NCBI RefSeq assembly: GCF_002837145.1
Contig: NZ_NWMV01000009.1
Coordinates: 1-64,000 of the forward strand
Length of the DNA stretch: 64,000 bases
Direction of reading: 5' to 3'
DNA from: Macromonas nakdongensis
GTDB taxonomy: Bacteria; Pseudomonadota; Gammaproteobacteria; Burkholderiales; Burkholderiaceae_C
Positions 51,656 through 59,921 of the stretch are shown here, piece after piece. A program made the translations under genes and the position numbers. Positions within the stretch are counted from its first letter, which is position 1. Each line of letters starts with the position of its first letter. The notes under the pieces were generated by a model. The model did not search any database, was not told the DNA's origin, and was given only the letters and a program-made list of their open reading frames with translations.

Positions 51656-52807
51656 TCAATGGGCGGCGGCGGTGCGGCCGTGGTGCGGGTCCAGCTCCAC
51701 CGGCACCTCGGGCTGTGGCACGGTGGTGGGCATCGGGCCCTGGCCACGCAGTGCGGCCTTCAGGCGGTACACATAGGCCAACACCTGGGCCACGGCCGTG
51801 AACAGCGCGGCCGGCACCTGCTGGTCGATCTCGGTGTGGGCGTACAGGGCACGCGCCAGCATCGGCGACTCCAGCACCGGCACCTGGTGGTCCTTGGCCA
51901 TGTCGCGGATGCGCAGCGCGATCAGGTCCGCCCCCTTGGCGATGACGTGCGGCGCCACCATGGTCTTGTCGTCGTACTTCAGCGCCACGGCGTAGTGGGT
52001 CGGGTTCATCACCACCAGATCGGCCGACGGCACGCGGCTGACGCTGTTGCCCTGGGCGATCTCGCGCTGGCGCTGGCGCAGCTTGCCCTTGAGCTGCGGG
52101 TTGCCCTCGGACTCCTTGTGCTCGTCCTTCACTTCCTTGAGCGACATTTTGAGCTTGTTGGCGTGCAGGTAGCGCTGCAGCGGCACGTCGATGGCGGCGA
52201 TCAGGAACACCACCGCCAGCAAGGTCCCCACCCCGGTGGTGAACCATTCGCCCAACTGGCTCATGGAGCTTTCCAGGGGGCGCATCAGCAACGTGCCGAA
52301 CTCCGCCAGGTGACTGCGGACAAACATCGCCGCCACCACCGCCAGCAACACCGTGATCGCGGTCAGCTTGAGCACTTCGAAGAACTGCTGCTTCGAGAAC
52401 AGCCGGCCAAAACCGCTGAGCAGGCCGATCTTGGAAAAGTCCGGCATCAGCGGCTTGACGCTGTAGGCGAAGGAGCCCGAAGCCACCATCGCGGCGGTGG
52501 CGACGGCGGCCACACCCAGGCCCAGGGGCAGGAAGAACATCAGCGCCTCGCCCACGGCCAACACCATGTACTCCAGGGCCGCCTCGGGATGGCGCACCGT
52601 ATCGGCGTTGAAGGACAAGCCCAGGCGCATGGCCTGGCGCAGGCGTTCGTAGCCCCAGGGCACCAGCACCGACAGCGCCACCAAACCGCCCCCCAGCACC
52701 GCCAGGTGCGTCAGGTCGCGCGAGCGCGGCACCTGCCCATCCTCGCGCGCCTTCTTCAGGCGCTGCGGCGTGGCCGGCAGGTTTTTGTCTTGGGTGGAGG
52801 AGCTCAT
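51656..52807 (-). CDS. flhB: Flagellar export switch protein FlhB
   Basis: A 383-residue membrane protein with four helices and a cytosolic domain that cleaves itself to switch from hook to filament export. The cleavage site NPTH is intact in VVMNPTHYAVALKY, and the linker is Lys/Gln-rich (EVKDEHKESEGNPQLKGK). N-terminal TPQRLKKAREDGQVPRSRDL is standard. The ATG at 52807 leaves a 94-bp gap to cheZ, in which I see no clear promoter. Confidence 0.97.
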   Translation of the reverse strand: MSSSTQDKNLPATPQRLKKAREDGQVPRSRDLTHLAVLGGGLVALSVLVPWGYERLRQAMRLGLSFNADTVRHPEAALEYMVLAVGEALMFFLPLGLGVAAVATAAMVASGSFAYSVKPLMPDFSKIGLLSGFGRLFSKQQFFEVLKLTAITVLLAVVAAMFVRSHLAEFGTLLMRPLESSMSQLGEWFTTGVGTLLAVVFLIAAIDVPLQRYLHANKLKMSLKEVKDEHKESEGNPQLKGKLRQRQREIAQGNSVSRVPSADLVVMNPTHYAVALKYDDKTMVAPHVIAKGADLIALRIRDMAKDHQVPVLESPMLARALYAHTEIDQQVPAALFTAVAQVLAYVYRLKAALRGQGPMPTTVPQPEVPVELDPHHGRTAAAH

Positions 52808-52901
52808 GGCGGTGCAACGAATCGTTCACCGCATTGTCTGGCGCAAGCCAGATTTCTAAAGCGCGATCAAGCCGGGAAAACCGGCCAATTCACCCCCGGA
52901 C

Positions 52902-53534
52902 TCAGAAGCCGAGGCTGGACAGCAGGTCATCCACCTGCGCCTGGCTGGTGACCACGTCGGTGCGGCCTTCGGCATTGACCACCGGGCCGGACAAGGCCTC
53001 CCTGGACGCCGGCGTGCCACCGGTCCGGGCCTCACCGTCCAGGGCGTGCGGCGCGGCCTGCAGCAAAAGCTGCAACAACTGCTCTTCAATGGTCGCGGCC
53101 AGCGACACCACCTTCTTGATCACCTGGCCGGTCAGGTCGTGGAAGTCCTGGGCCATCATGATCTCGGTCAGGTGCTGGTCGGTGCGTTGCGCCCCGCGCT
53201 GGATCTGGTCCGACCACTCCATCAACTCGGGCATGGCCCATTTCAGGCCAGGCACCCCGCCGATGGTGTCGAGCAGGCGGGTGCTGCGTTCGATCACACC
53301 GTCCTGCTCGGCCTTGGCTTCGTCCACCCGGTTCAGCACCTTCTCGGCGGCCTCGCCAGTCAGGCGGGCGATGTACTCCAGACGGCTGCGCGCGTCCGGG
53401 AGTTCGTCCACCGCGCCCTTGAGCACCGGGGTGTAGCCCAACTCGTTCAGGGCATCGTGCAACTGGCGGGTGATGGCCCCCAGGCGCTGAAACATTTCGG
53501 CGGTCTGGTCCCCGGGCTGCGGGTTGTGGCTCAT
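52902..53534 (-). CDS. cheZ: Chemotaxis protein CheZ (CheY-P phosphatase)
   Basis: A 210-residue helical CheZ. The catalytic stretch MMAQDFHDLTGQVIKKVV holds the conserved Asp and Gln of the CheZ active site, and the C-terminal CheY-binding end SQAQVDDLLSSLGF is present. ATG at 53534; the frame opens into the cheY sequence but the start gives the normal length. Cotranscribed with cheY (14-bp gap). Confidence 0.96.
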   Translation of the reverse strand: MSHNPQPGDQTAEMFQRLGAITRQLHDALNELGYTPVLKGAVDELPDARSRLEYIARLTGEAAEKVLNRVDEAKAEQDGVIERSTRLLDTIGGVPGLKWAMPELMEWSDQIQRGAQRTDQHLTEIMMAQDFHDLTGQVIKKVVSLAATIEEQLLQLLLQAAPHALDGEARTGGTPASREALSGPVVNAEGRTDVVTSQAQVDDLLSSLGF

Positions 53535-53547
53535 GCGCGGCCTCCTG

Positions 53548-53931
53548 TTACCAGCCCATCTTTTTGAAGATGTTGGCCAATTTTTCTTCCAGCGTGGCCT
53601 TGGTGAACGGCTTGACGATGTAGCCGGCCGCCCCACCCTGGGCCGCCGCGATGATGTCCTCCTTGCGCGCTTCGGCCGTCACCATCAGCACCGGGATGTG
53701 CTTGAGCTTGTCGTCGGACTTGATCTGGGTGAGCAGTTCGAAACCGTTCATGTTTGGCATGTTGATGTCGCTGACCACGAAATCGAACTTGCCGTTGCGC
53801 AGCTTGTGCAGCGCGGCCACGCCGTCCTCGGCCTCGTCGGCATCGGCGTGCCCGATTTCCTTGAGCAGGTTGCGCACGATGCGCCGCATCGTGGAAAAGT
53901 CGTCAACAATCAAAAAGCGCAATTCGGGCAT
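53548..53931 (-). CDS. cheY: Chemotaxis response regulator CheY
   Basis: Single-domain receiver of 127 residues that binds the motor when phosphorylated. Acidic D10-D11, phospho-acceptor D55 (VVSDINMPN), Thr in VTAEARKED and Lys in [13 protein letters not shown] are all present; the [22 protein letters not shown] start is nearly invariant. Preceded by motB with a 50-bp gap; the kinase cheA and cheW are not in the window. Confidence 0.97.
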   Translation of the reverse strand: MPELRFLIVDDFSTMRRIVRNLLKEIGHADADEAEDGVAALHKLRNGKFDFVVSDINMPNMNGFELLTQIKSDDKLKHIPVLMVTAEARKEDIIAAAQGGAAGYIVKPFTKATLEEKLANIFKKMGW

Positions 53932-53981
53932 ACATGGCTCCGTCTGGGGAGGGCTCTAAGTGTAAGGCTTGGCGTGGCGGC

Positions 53982-55058
53982 TCAACGCGGTGCAGCCGCC
54001 GGGGGCGCCGGCAGGGACAAGGCCGGCCGGGGCGGCAGGGGCACGGTGGACACCACCGCGTTCACCGAAGTGGGGGCCAAACCGGCGGCCAAGGCGGGCG
54101 TGGGGCCGGGCGTGGGCGCCGCGGGCGCGCGGCTCAGGGGCGAACCCGGTTCCAGCACCGCTTCACCGTCCAGCCGGGTCGCGGCCTCGAACGACTGGTT
54201 CATGCGCGCCTCGGCGTCGCGGGTCATGACCAGGATGCTGATGCGCCGGTTGATCGGGTCGAATGGCTTGTCGCCCACCAGGGGCTGGCTCGAGGCCAGG
54301 CCAACGACGCGGGCCAGCTTGCCCTCGGGCAAACCCGCCGACACCAGTTCGCGGCGCGAGGCATTGGCCCGGTCGGCCGACAACTCCCAGTTGCTGTAGG
54401 CGCGTTCGCCGCTGCCGTAAGGCGTGGCGTCGGTGTGCCCGGACAAAGCGATGCGGTTGTCCACGTCGGTCAGGGCGTTGCCGATTTCGCGCAGGATGTC
54501 GCGCATGTAGGGCTGGACCAGCGCACTGCCCACGTTGAACATGGCGCGGTTCTGGTCGTCCACGATCTGGATGTTCAGACCGTCCTGCACCATCTCCAGC
54601 CGGATCTGGCTCTTGTACTCGGCCAGCTTGACGTTGGCGTTGATGACGTTGTCGATCTTCTGGCGCAGGCTGTCGATGCGTTCGCGGTCCTGGCGCATGG
54701 CCTCGGCGCGCGCCAGCTGGGCACCGATCTCGCGGGTCTTGAGCTCCACATCCCCGCTGGCGACTTCGCCCGTCTGCTTGCTCAGGTCGTCACCGCCCCC
54801 GGGCAGGATGCTGTGGCTGGCGCCGCTGCCCGGCCCACCCATCAAGGTCACCTTCAGCGGGGCGTTGAAATAGTCCGAAATGCCCTTGCGGTCGCCTTCC
54901 GTGGTCGAACCCAGCAGCCACATCAGCAGGAAGAAGGCCATCATCGCGGTCACGAAGTCGGCGTACGCGATCTTCCAGGCGCCGCCGTGCGCCGCGTGTC
55001 CGCCCTTCTTGACACGCTTGATGATGATGGGTTGCAGCGGCTTGCCCGAGGCGCTCAT
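53982..55058 (-). CDS. motB: Flagellar stator protein MotB
   Basis: Stator subunit of 358 residues that anchors MotA to peptidoglycan. The single transmembrane helix contains the proton-carrying Asp in YADFVTAMMAFFLLMWLLG. A plug/linker follows and the OmpA-like domain ends near 300 with ALSGHTDATPYGSG and ANASRRELVSAGLPEGK. The tail after 310 is Pro/Ala-rich and nonconserved. Start overlaps none; lies nine bases behind motA. Confidence 0.97.
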   Translation of the reverse strand: MSASGKPLQPIIIKRVKKGGHAAHGGAWKIAYADFVTAMMAFFLLMWLLGSTTEGDRKGISDYFNAPLKVTLMGGPGSGASHSILPGGGDDLSKQTGEVASGDVELKTREIGAQLARAEAMRQDRERIDSLRQKIDNVINANVKLAEYKSQIRLEMVQDGLNIQIVDDQNRAMFNVGSALVQPYMRDILREIGNALTDVDNRIALSGHTDATPYGSGERAYSNWELSADRANASRRELVSAGLPEGKLARVVGLASSQPLVGDKPFDPINRRISILVMTRDAEARMNQSFEAATRLDGEAVLEPGSPLSRAPAAPTPGPTPALAAGLAPTSVNAVVSTVPLPPRPALSLPAPPAAAPR

Positions 55059-55067
55059 GGCAGTGCT

Positions 55068-55928
55068 TTACTTTTTCGTCTTGACGTGGGCTTCCAGCTC
55101 GGAGAAGGTGGGGCGCTCGGTGGAATAGAGCACCTTGCGCCCGAACTCGATGGCGGTCATGGGGGCGTAGCCCTGCATGCTGGCCAGCAGCGTGGTCTTG
55201 ATGCACTGCAATTCCTTGGTCGCCTCTTCCACCTTCTGCTCCAGCAGACCGGCCAGGGGCTCGGCAAAGCCGTAGGCCAGGAAAATCCCCAGGAAGGTGC
55301 CCACCAGCGCCGAGCCGATCATCCCGCCCAGCACCGCCGGTGGCTGGCCCACGGACCCCATGGTGTTGACCACCCCCAGCACCGCCGCCACGATACCGAA
55401 GGCCGGCAGGGCGCCGGCCATGCGCTGCAGCGCCGCCACGGCCGCGTGTTCCTCGTGGTGGTGGGTGTCGATCTCGTTGTCCATCAGGGACTCGATCTCG
55501 TGCGCGTTCAGGTTGCCCGACACCATCATGCGCAGGTAGTCGGTCACGAACTCGACCACGTGGTGGTCGGTGCCGACCGTCGGGTATTTCTGGAACAGCG
55601 GCGAGGCCTCGGGGTTCTCCACGTCGCTCTCGATCGCCATCAGTCCTTCCTTGCGCGCCTTCTGCAGGATCTCGTACAACATGGCCAGCAACTCCATGTA
55701 GCGGTCCTTGGTGTACTGCGAGCCCTTGAAGCACTTGCCCAGACCGGCGGCGGTCTTTTTCACCACCTTCATCTGGTTGTTGGCCAGGAAGGCCCCCATG
55801 GCGGCGCCGAAGATGGTGATCATCTCGAAGGGCAAGGCCTTGAGGATCACGCCGATGTTGCCGCCGTGGACGATGAACACCCCGAACACACAACCGAGGG
55901 CTACCACCCACCCGATGATCACAAACAT
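55068..55928 (-). CDS. motA: Flagellar stator protein MotA
   Basis: Inner-membrane stator subunit of 286 residues with four helices, conducting protons with MotB. N-terminal MFVIIGWVVALGCVFGVFIVHGG and the cytosolic loop with Arg/Glu charges (RKEGLMAIESDVENPEASPLF) that press on FliG are standard; P in VGQPPAVLGGMIGSALVGTF corresponds to a conserved Pro. First gene of motAB-cheYZ-flhBAF..., behind a sigma-28 promoter. Confidence 0.98.
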   Translation of the reverse strand: MFVIIGWVVALGCVFGVFIVHGGNIGVILKALPFEMITIFGAAMGAFLANNQMKVVKKTAAGLGKCFKGSQYTKDRYMELLAMLYEILQKARKEGLMAIESDVENPEASPLFQKYPTVGTDHHVVEFVTDYLRMMVSGNLNAHEIESLMDNEIDTHHHEEHAAVAALQRMAGALPAFGIVAAVLGVVNTMGSVGQPPAVLGGMIGSALVGTFLGIFLAYGFAEPLAGLLEQKVEEATKELQCIKTTLLASMQGYAPMTAIEFGRKVLYSTERPTFSELEAHVKTKK

Positions 55929-55962
55929 AAGCGTTCTGCCCTGATGACGTTGCTAAACCATT

Positions 55963-55989
55963 GTATCGGCAGCACGCCCCGGGACTTCA
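55963..55989 (-). promoter_or_regulatory. Sigma-28 (FliA) promoter of motA
   Basis: On the minus strand TGAAGTCC-N11-GCCGATAC, against the FliA consensus TAAAGTTT-N11-GCCGATAA, spaced exactly. Its downstream edge is about 35 bp from the motA ATG at 55928. It makes motAB-cheYZ a class III unit driven by the fliA gene at the far end of the same strand. Confidence 0.8.
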
Positions 55990-55998
55990 GGGCCACCG

Positions 55999-56289
55999 TC
56001 ACCGCAGGCCCTGCCACGCCCGCGCGATGCGCCAGGCCCAGCGCCCGCCGCGAAACAGCTTCACCCCCCAGCCCCACGCCCGGCGCGGCCGGCGCCAGGC
56101 CCACCACAACAGCGCCAAGCCCGGCACCCAGGGGTGGGCACGCAGCCAGCGGGCGGCCTCGCGCGTCTGTTCGGCCACCGCAAATGCCGGCGCCAGGGCG
56201 GTACCGTGTTGCGCCAGGCGCTCCCGCAGGACGCCCGACCGGTGGACCAGTTCCAGCCGGCGGCGCCACAGCTCGGCAGGGCCGCTCAT
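55999..56289 (-). CDS. yqjK: YqjK-like small basic protein
   Basis: A 96-residue Arg/Trp-rich protein with one hydrophobic stretch (WVPGLALLWWAW). It follows YqjE with four overlapping bases, as in the enterobacterial yqjDEK order; that position is the main reason for the name. Function is unknown. Ends 71 bp before motA. Confidence 0.6.
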   Translation of the reverse strand: MSGPAELWRRRLELVHRSGVLRERLAQHGTALAPAFAVAEQTREAARWLRAHPWVPGLALLWWAWRRPRRAWGWGVKLFRGGRWAWRIARAWQGLR

Positions 56290-56666
56290 GGGCGCAGGCG
56301 CTCGGCGTCCTGGGCCAGTTCGGCGGCGCTGGCCTCGAACCAGCGCTCCTGGCGGCGCCAGGCGCGCACGGCACCGGCACAGGCCACAGCGCCCAGGGTG
56401 AGGAAGACCGTGGTGAACACCGCCAGGGCCAGCACCCGGTGGCTGTCCCAGAGCAGCACGGTGAGCAAGACCGCCAGGAACACCAGACCCAACACCAGCA
56501 ACAGCACCGCGGCCAGGCCCAGGGTGAGCAGCGCGACCACGTCCAAGGCATGGCCGCGGGCCTCCACGGCCAGCAATTCCAGGCGCACGCGCAGCAACTC
56601 GGTGCCGTCGTGCAGCCAGCCCTTCAAACCGGCCAGCAGGGATTCGGATGGCCCGGCGTCAGCCAT
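56286..56666 (-). CDS. yqjE: YqjE-like phage-holin-family membrane protein
   Basis: A 126-residue inner-membrane protein with two long helices (about 45-68 and 75-100: LLTLGLAAVLLLVLGLVFLAV and LALAVFTTVFLTLGAVACA). The family name phage holin is a Pfam label; no holin role is known in chromosomes. Starts 32 bp after the YqjD-like gene and is overlapped by the YqjK-like gene. Confidence 0.8.
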   Translation of the reverse strand: MADAGPSESLLAGLKGWLHDGTELLRVRLELLAVEARGHALDVVALLTLGLAAVLLLVLGLVFLAVLLTVLLWDSHRVLALAVFTTVFLTLGAVACAGAVRAWRRQERWFEASAAELAQDAERLRP

Positions 56667-56698
56667 GGAGCAAGGGCATCAGCGCCACCCCAATGGGC

Positions 56699-57010
56699 TC
56701 AGCGGCGGCTGATCAGCATCCCGATCAGCAGGCCCGCACCGGCGGCGATCCCGATGGACTTCCAGGGGTGCTCGTGGACGTAGTGGTCGGTGGCCTTGGC
56801 CACCTCGCGGGTTTTTTCCTTGATCGCGTCTTCCGCGTCGGCCAGCTTGTGCCGGGCGGCCCGCAGGTTTTCCTGCATGCGCTCGCGCAAGGCGGCCACC
56901 TTTTCTCCGGTCTGGTGGGCGGTGGCGGCGAGCAGTTCTTCCGCGTCGGCGACCACGACCTTCAGGTCGGCGACGAGTTTGTCTTTGGGTTGCAGCGTGT
57001 TGTCCGTCAT
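56699..57010 (-). CDS. yqjD: DUF883 family (YqjD/ElaB-like) protein
   Basis: A 103-residue ribosome-associated stress protein of the YqjD/ElaB type. The N-terminal two thirds is an amphipathic coiled coil (VADLKVVVADAEELLAATAHQTGEKVAALRERM, in part) and the last 20 residues a transmembrane anchor (GIAAGAGLLIGMLISRR). In E. coli such proteins tie 100S ribosomes to the membrane in stationary phase. Starts 33 bp after aspS. Confidence 0.85.
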   Translation of the reverse strand: MTDNTLQPKDKLVADLKVVVADAEELLAATAHQTGEKVAALRERMQENLRAARHKLADAEDAIKEKTREVAKATDHYVHEHPWKSIGIAAGAGLLIGMLISRR

Positions 57011-57043
57011 GAAAAACTCCCGAAAAACGGTGCAACCACTATA

Positions 57044-58849
57044 TCAGGCAGAGGCCTTGGCCGCATCCGGATTGCGCAGGCGGATGTGCAGTTCGCGCAA
57101 CTGCTTCTCGTCCACCGGGCTCGGCGCCTGGGTCAGCAGGCACTGGGCGCGCTGGGTCTTGGGGAAGGCGATCACGTCGCGGATGGAGTCGGCCTTGGTC
57201 ATCAGGGTGATCAGGCGGTCCAGACCGAAGGCCAGGCCACCGTGCGGGGGCGCGCCGTACTGCAGCGCGTCCAGCAGGAAGCCGAACTTGATCTGCTGCT
57301 CGTCCGGGCTGATGTTCAGGGCCTGGAACACCTTGGCCTGCACGTCGGCGCGGTGGATACGCACCGAGCCACCGCCCAGCTCCCAGCCGTTCAAGACCAT
57401 GTCGTAGGCCTTGGCGATGCACTGGCCGGGGTCGGTGTCCATGTAGTCTTCGTGGCCGTCTTTCGGGGCGGTGAAGGGGTGGTGCACGGCGTTCCAGCGG
57501 TGGCCTTCGTCGTCGTACTCGAACATCGGGAAATCCACCACCCACAGCGGCGCCCAGCGGTCTTCAAACAGACCGGTTTTCTTGGCGAACTCGCTGTGGC
57601 CGATCTTGATGCGCAGCGCACCGATGGCGTCGTTCACCACCTTGGCCTTGTCGGCGCCGAAGAACAGGATGTCACCGTTCTGCGCGCCAGAGCGCTGCAG
57701 GATGGCGGCGATGGCGGCGTCGTGCAGGTTCTTGACGATGGGCGACTGCAGACCGTCGCGACCCTGGGCCACGTCGTTGACCTTGATCCAGGCCAGGCCC
57801 TTGGCGCCGTAGATCTTGACGAATTCGGTGTACGCGTCGATCTCGGAGCGGCTCATCTCGGCGCCGCCCGGCACGCGCAGGGCCACCACGCGGCCGTTCT
57901 TGGCCTGCGCCGGGGCGCTGAACACCTTGAAATCGACGTCGGCCATCACGTCGGTCAGCTCGGTGAATTGGAGCTTGACGCGCAGGTCCGGCTTGTCCGA
58001 GCCGTACTTGAACATGGCCTCGGCGTAGGGCAGGATCGGGAACTCGCCCAGGTCCACGCCCATGGTGGTCTGGAACACGTGGGTGATCATGCCCTGGAAC
58101 ATCGCGCGGATGTCCTCTTCGGTCAGGAAGCTGGTTTCGATATCGATCTGGGTGAATTCCGGCTGGCGGTCGGCGCGCAGGTCCTCGTCGCGGAAGCACT
58201 TGGTGATCTGGTAGTAGCGGTCGTAGCCGGCCACCATCAGCAACTGCTTGAACAGCTGGGGCGACTGCGGCAACGCGAAGAACTGGCCGTCGTGCACGCG
58301 GCTGGGCACCAGGTAGTCGCGTGCGCCTTCGGGCGTGGACTTGGTCAGCATCGGGGTTTCGATGTCGATGAAACCGTTTTCGTCCAGGTACTTGCGCACC
58401 GCCATGGCCACCTTGTAACGCAGCATCAGGTTTTTCTGCATGTAGGGGCGGCGCAGGTCCAGCACGCGGTGCGTCAGGCGGGTGGTTTCGCTCAGGTGCT
58501 CGTCGTCGAGCTGGAACGGCGGAGTGACCGAGGCGTTGAGCACGGTGATCTCGTGGCACAGCACCTCGATCTTGCCGCTCTTCATGGCGTCGTTGGTGGT
58601 GCCTTCCGGGCGCGCGCGCACCAGGCCCTTGACCTGCACGCAGAACTCGTTGCGCAGGCCTTCGGCGGCCTTGAACATGTCGGGGCGGTCCGGGTCGCAG
58701 ACCACCTGGACATAGCCTTCGCGGTCGCGCAGGTCGACGAAAATCACCCCGCCGTGGTCGCGGCGGCGGTTGACCCAGCCGCACAGGGTCACTTGCTGGC
58801 CCAGCAGGGCTTCGGTCACCAGACCACAGTATTCGCTACGCATTGCCAT
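57044..58849 (-). CDS. aspS: Aspartyl-tRNA synthetase
   Basis: Class II synthetase of 601 residues. OB-fold anticodon domain ([24 protein letters not shown], in part), motif 2 [22 protein letters not shown] (in part), GAD insertion (about 290-420), and motif 3 GLAFGLDRL near the C-terminus. The bacterial length is complete. Whether it is discriminating or also charges tRNA-Asn cannot be told with certainty from the residues; the window has a tRNA-Asn gene but no asnS or gatCAB. Confidence 0.98.
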   Translation of the reverse strand: MAMRSEYCGLVTEALLGQQVTLCGWVNRRRDHGGVIFVDLRDREGYVQVVCDPDRPDMFKAAEGLRNEFCVQVKGLVRARPEGTTNDAMKSGKIEVLCHEITVLNASVTPPFQLDDEHLSETTRLTHRVLDLRRPYMQKNLMLRYKVAMAVRKYLDENGFIDIETPMLTKSTPEGARDYLVPSRVHDGQFFALPQSPQLFKQLLMVAGYDRYYQITKCFRDEDLRADRQPEFTQIDIETSFLTEEDIRAMFQGMITHVFQTTMGVDLGEFPILPYAEAMFKYGSDKPDLRVKLQFTELTDVMADVDFKVFSAPAQAKNGRVVALRVPGGAEMSRSEIDAYTEFVKIYGAKGLAWIKVNDVAQGRDGLQSPIVKNLHDAAIAAILQRSGAQNGDILFFGADKAKVVNDAIGALRIKIGHSEFAKKTGLFEDRWAPLWVVDFPMFEYDDEGHRWNAVHHPFTAPKDGHEDYMDTDPGQCIAKAYDMVLNGWELGGGSVRIHRADVQAKVFQALNISPDEQQIKFGFLLDALQYGAPPHGGLAFGLDRLITLMTKADSIRDVIAFPKTQRAQCLLTQAPSPVDEKQLRELHIRLRNPDAAKASA

Positions 58850-58874
58850 AAGGTTCAGCTTTCAGGAGAAATGT

Positions 58875-59525
58875 TCAGACCGGACCCACCGCCGGGGCCG
58901 CGGGTGCGGAAGCGGCGCCTTTGGCGCCGCCCGGGACGATCACGCCCATCGAAATCACATAGGTCAGCGCCTCGTCCACGCTCATGGCGAGTTCGATGCA
59001 GTCGCGCTTGTGCACCATCACGAAATAACCACCGGTGGGGTTGGGCGTGGTGGGCACGTAGAGGCTCAGGTAGTCCTGCGCCGGCAGGTGGCGCGCCACG
59101 TCGCCACCGGGTGCGCCGGTCAGGAAGCCGATGGTCCACAGGCCTTCGCGCGGCCACTGCACCAGCAGGGCCTTGCGGAAGGCGTTGCCCTTGTCGGACA
59201 ACAGGGTGTCGGACACCTGCTTGACGCCGGAGTAGATGGAACGCACCACCGGGATGCGGTGCAAGAGCGCGTGCCACCAGTTGACCAGCCGGTTGCCGAC
59301 GAAATTGGACGCCAAGGCGCCGATGGTCAGCACGATGGCCAGCGCCAGCAGCACCCCCAGCCCGGGGATGTGCATGCCCAGCCAGCGTTCCGGCTGCCAC
59401 GCCTCGGGCAGGATGTTCAGGGTCTGGTCCAGGGTCGAAACCACCCAGTCCAGCACCCACAGGGTGATGATCAGGGGCACCAGAACCAGCAGGCCGGCCA
59501 GCAGCCATTTGCGCAGCGCAGCCAT
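58875..59525 (-). CDS. DUF502 family membrane protein
   Basis: A 216-residue inner-membrane protein with two helices, one near the N-terminus (RKWLLAGLLVLVPLIITLWVLDW) and a second near 60-80 (LGVLLALAIVLTIGALASNF). Central RIPVVRSIYSGVKQVSDTLL is the family signature. Function unknown; conserved next to aspS and FmdB-like genes in betaproteobacteria. The first upstream open part overlaps the fmdB-like gene and is not coding. Confidence 0.86.
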   Translation of the reverse strand: MAALRKWLLAGLLVLVPLIITLWVLDWVVSTLDQTLNILPEAWQPERWLGMHIPGLGVLLALAIVLTIGALASNFVGNRLVNWWHALLHRIPVVRSIYSGVKQVSDTLLSDKGNAFRKALLVQWPREGLWTIGFLTGAPGGDVARHLPAQDYLSLYVPTTPNPTGGYFVMVHKRDCIELAMSVDEALTYVISMGVIVPGGAKGAASAPAAPAVGPV

Positions 59526-59532
59526 CAGGACC

Positions 59533-59841
59533 TCAATGGCAGGCGCAGGAACCGCCGCAGGCCGTGGAGGCGGCGGGGGCGCTGGACTCGCTGGCGGTCG
59601 AAGCCGGCGCGTCTGCGGTCGCGGTCGAGGCGGTGGCCGCCGCAGAAGTCCCGCCGCTGCCGCCGCGGAAGTCGGTGGCGTACCAGCCAGAGCCCTTGAG
59701 CTGGAAGCCGGCGGCGGTGAGCTGCTTGCGGAAGCTGGCCGCACCACAGGCCGGGCAATCGGTCAGCGGTGCGTCGGAGATTTTCTGCAGGACGTCCTTG
59801 GCGTGGCCGCAGGACTCGCATTTGTACGCGTAGATGGGCAT
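59533..59841 (-). CDS. FmdB-like zinc ribbon protein
   Basis: A 102-residue protein with an N-terminal zinc ribbon: CESCG near 8-12 and CPACG near 29-33. The conserved phrase GSGWYATDF is present at about 51-59, then a Ser/Ala/Thr-rich tail ending in CGGSCACH. FmdB was named in formamide metabolism but most such proteins have unknown function. Lies seven bases before DUF502. Confidence 0.88.
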   Translation of the reverse strand: MPIYAYKCESCGHAKDVLQKISDAPLTDCPACGAASFRKQLTAAGFQLKGSGWYATDFRGGSGGTSAAATASTATADAPASTASESSAPAASTACGGSCACH

Positions 59842-59879
59842 GGCTGTTACCTAGGGGGGACCCACAATGGGGCAAGGGG

Positions 59880-59894
59880 CCTGTCGGCGACAGG
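59880..59894. other. Small inverted repeat between ubiB and the fmdB-like gene
   Basis: CCTGTC-GGC-GACAGG, a six-bp perfect stem with a three-base loop, without a T run on either side, so not a canonical terminator. It could slow transcription or be a processing site. Confidence 0.35.
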
Positions 59895-59921
59895 AAACCC
59901 TTGATTATAAGTTGCACCCAC

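Noticed and set aside
56286-56666. A phage-holin family hit, with an S24 peptidase at 27 kb, suggesting prophage remnants.
   Set aside because: YqjE-like genes are chromosomal in most proteobacteria and sit here in the usual yqjDEK order. The S24 gene is 29 kb away and has no phage neighbours.
53934-59224. Two very long plus-strand frames (949 and 858 codons) opposite motAB, yqjDEK and aspS.
   Set aside because: Both are antisense to strongly conserved genes. Their composition (Gly, Arg, His, Gln) is that of reverse-complemented high-GC coding DNA.
59842-59921. A terminator between ubiB and the fmdB-like gene.
   Set aside because: The hairpin CCTGTC-GGC-GACAGG has no T run in either direction, so it is listed only as a repeat.
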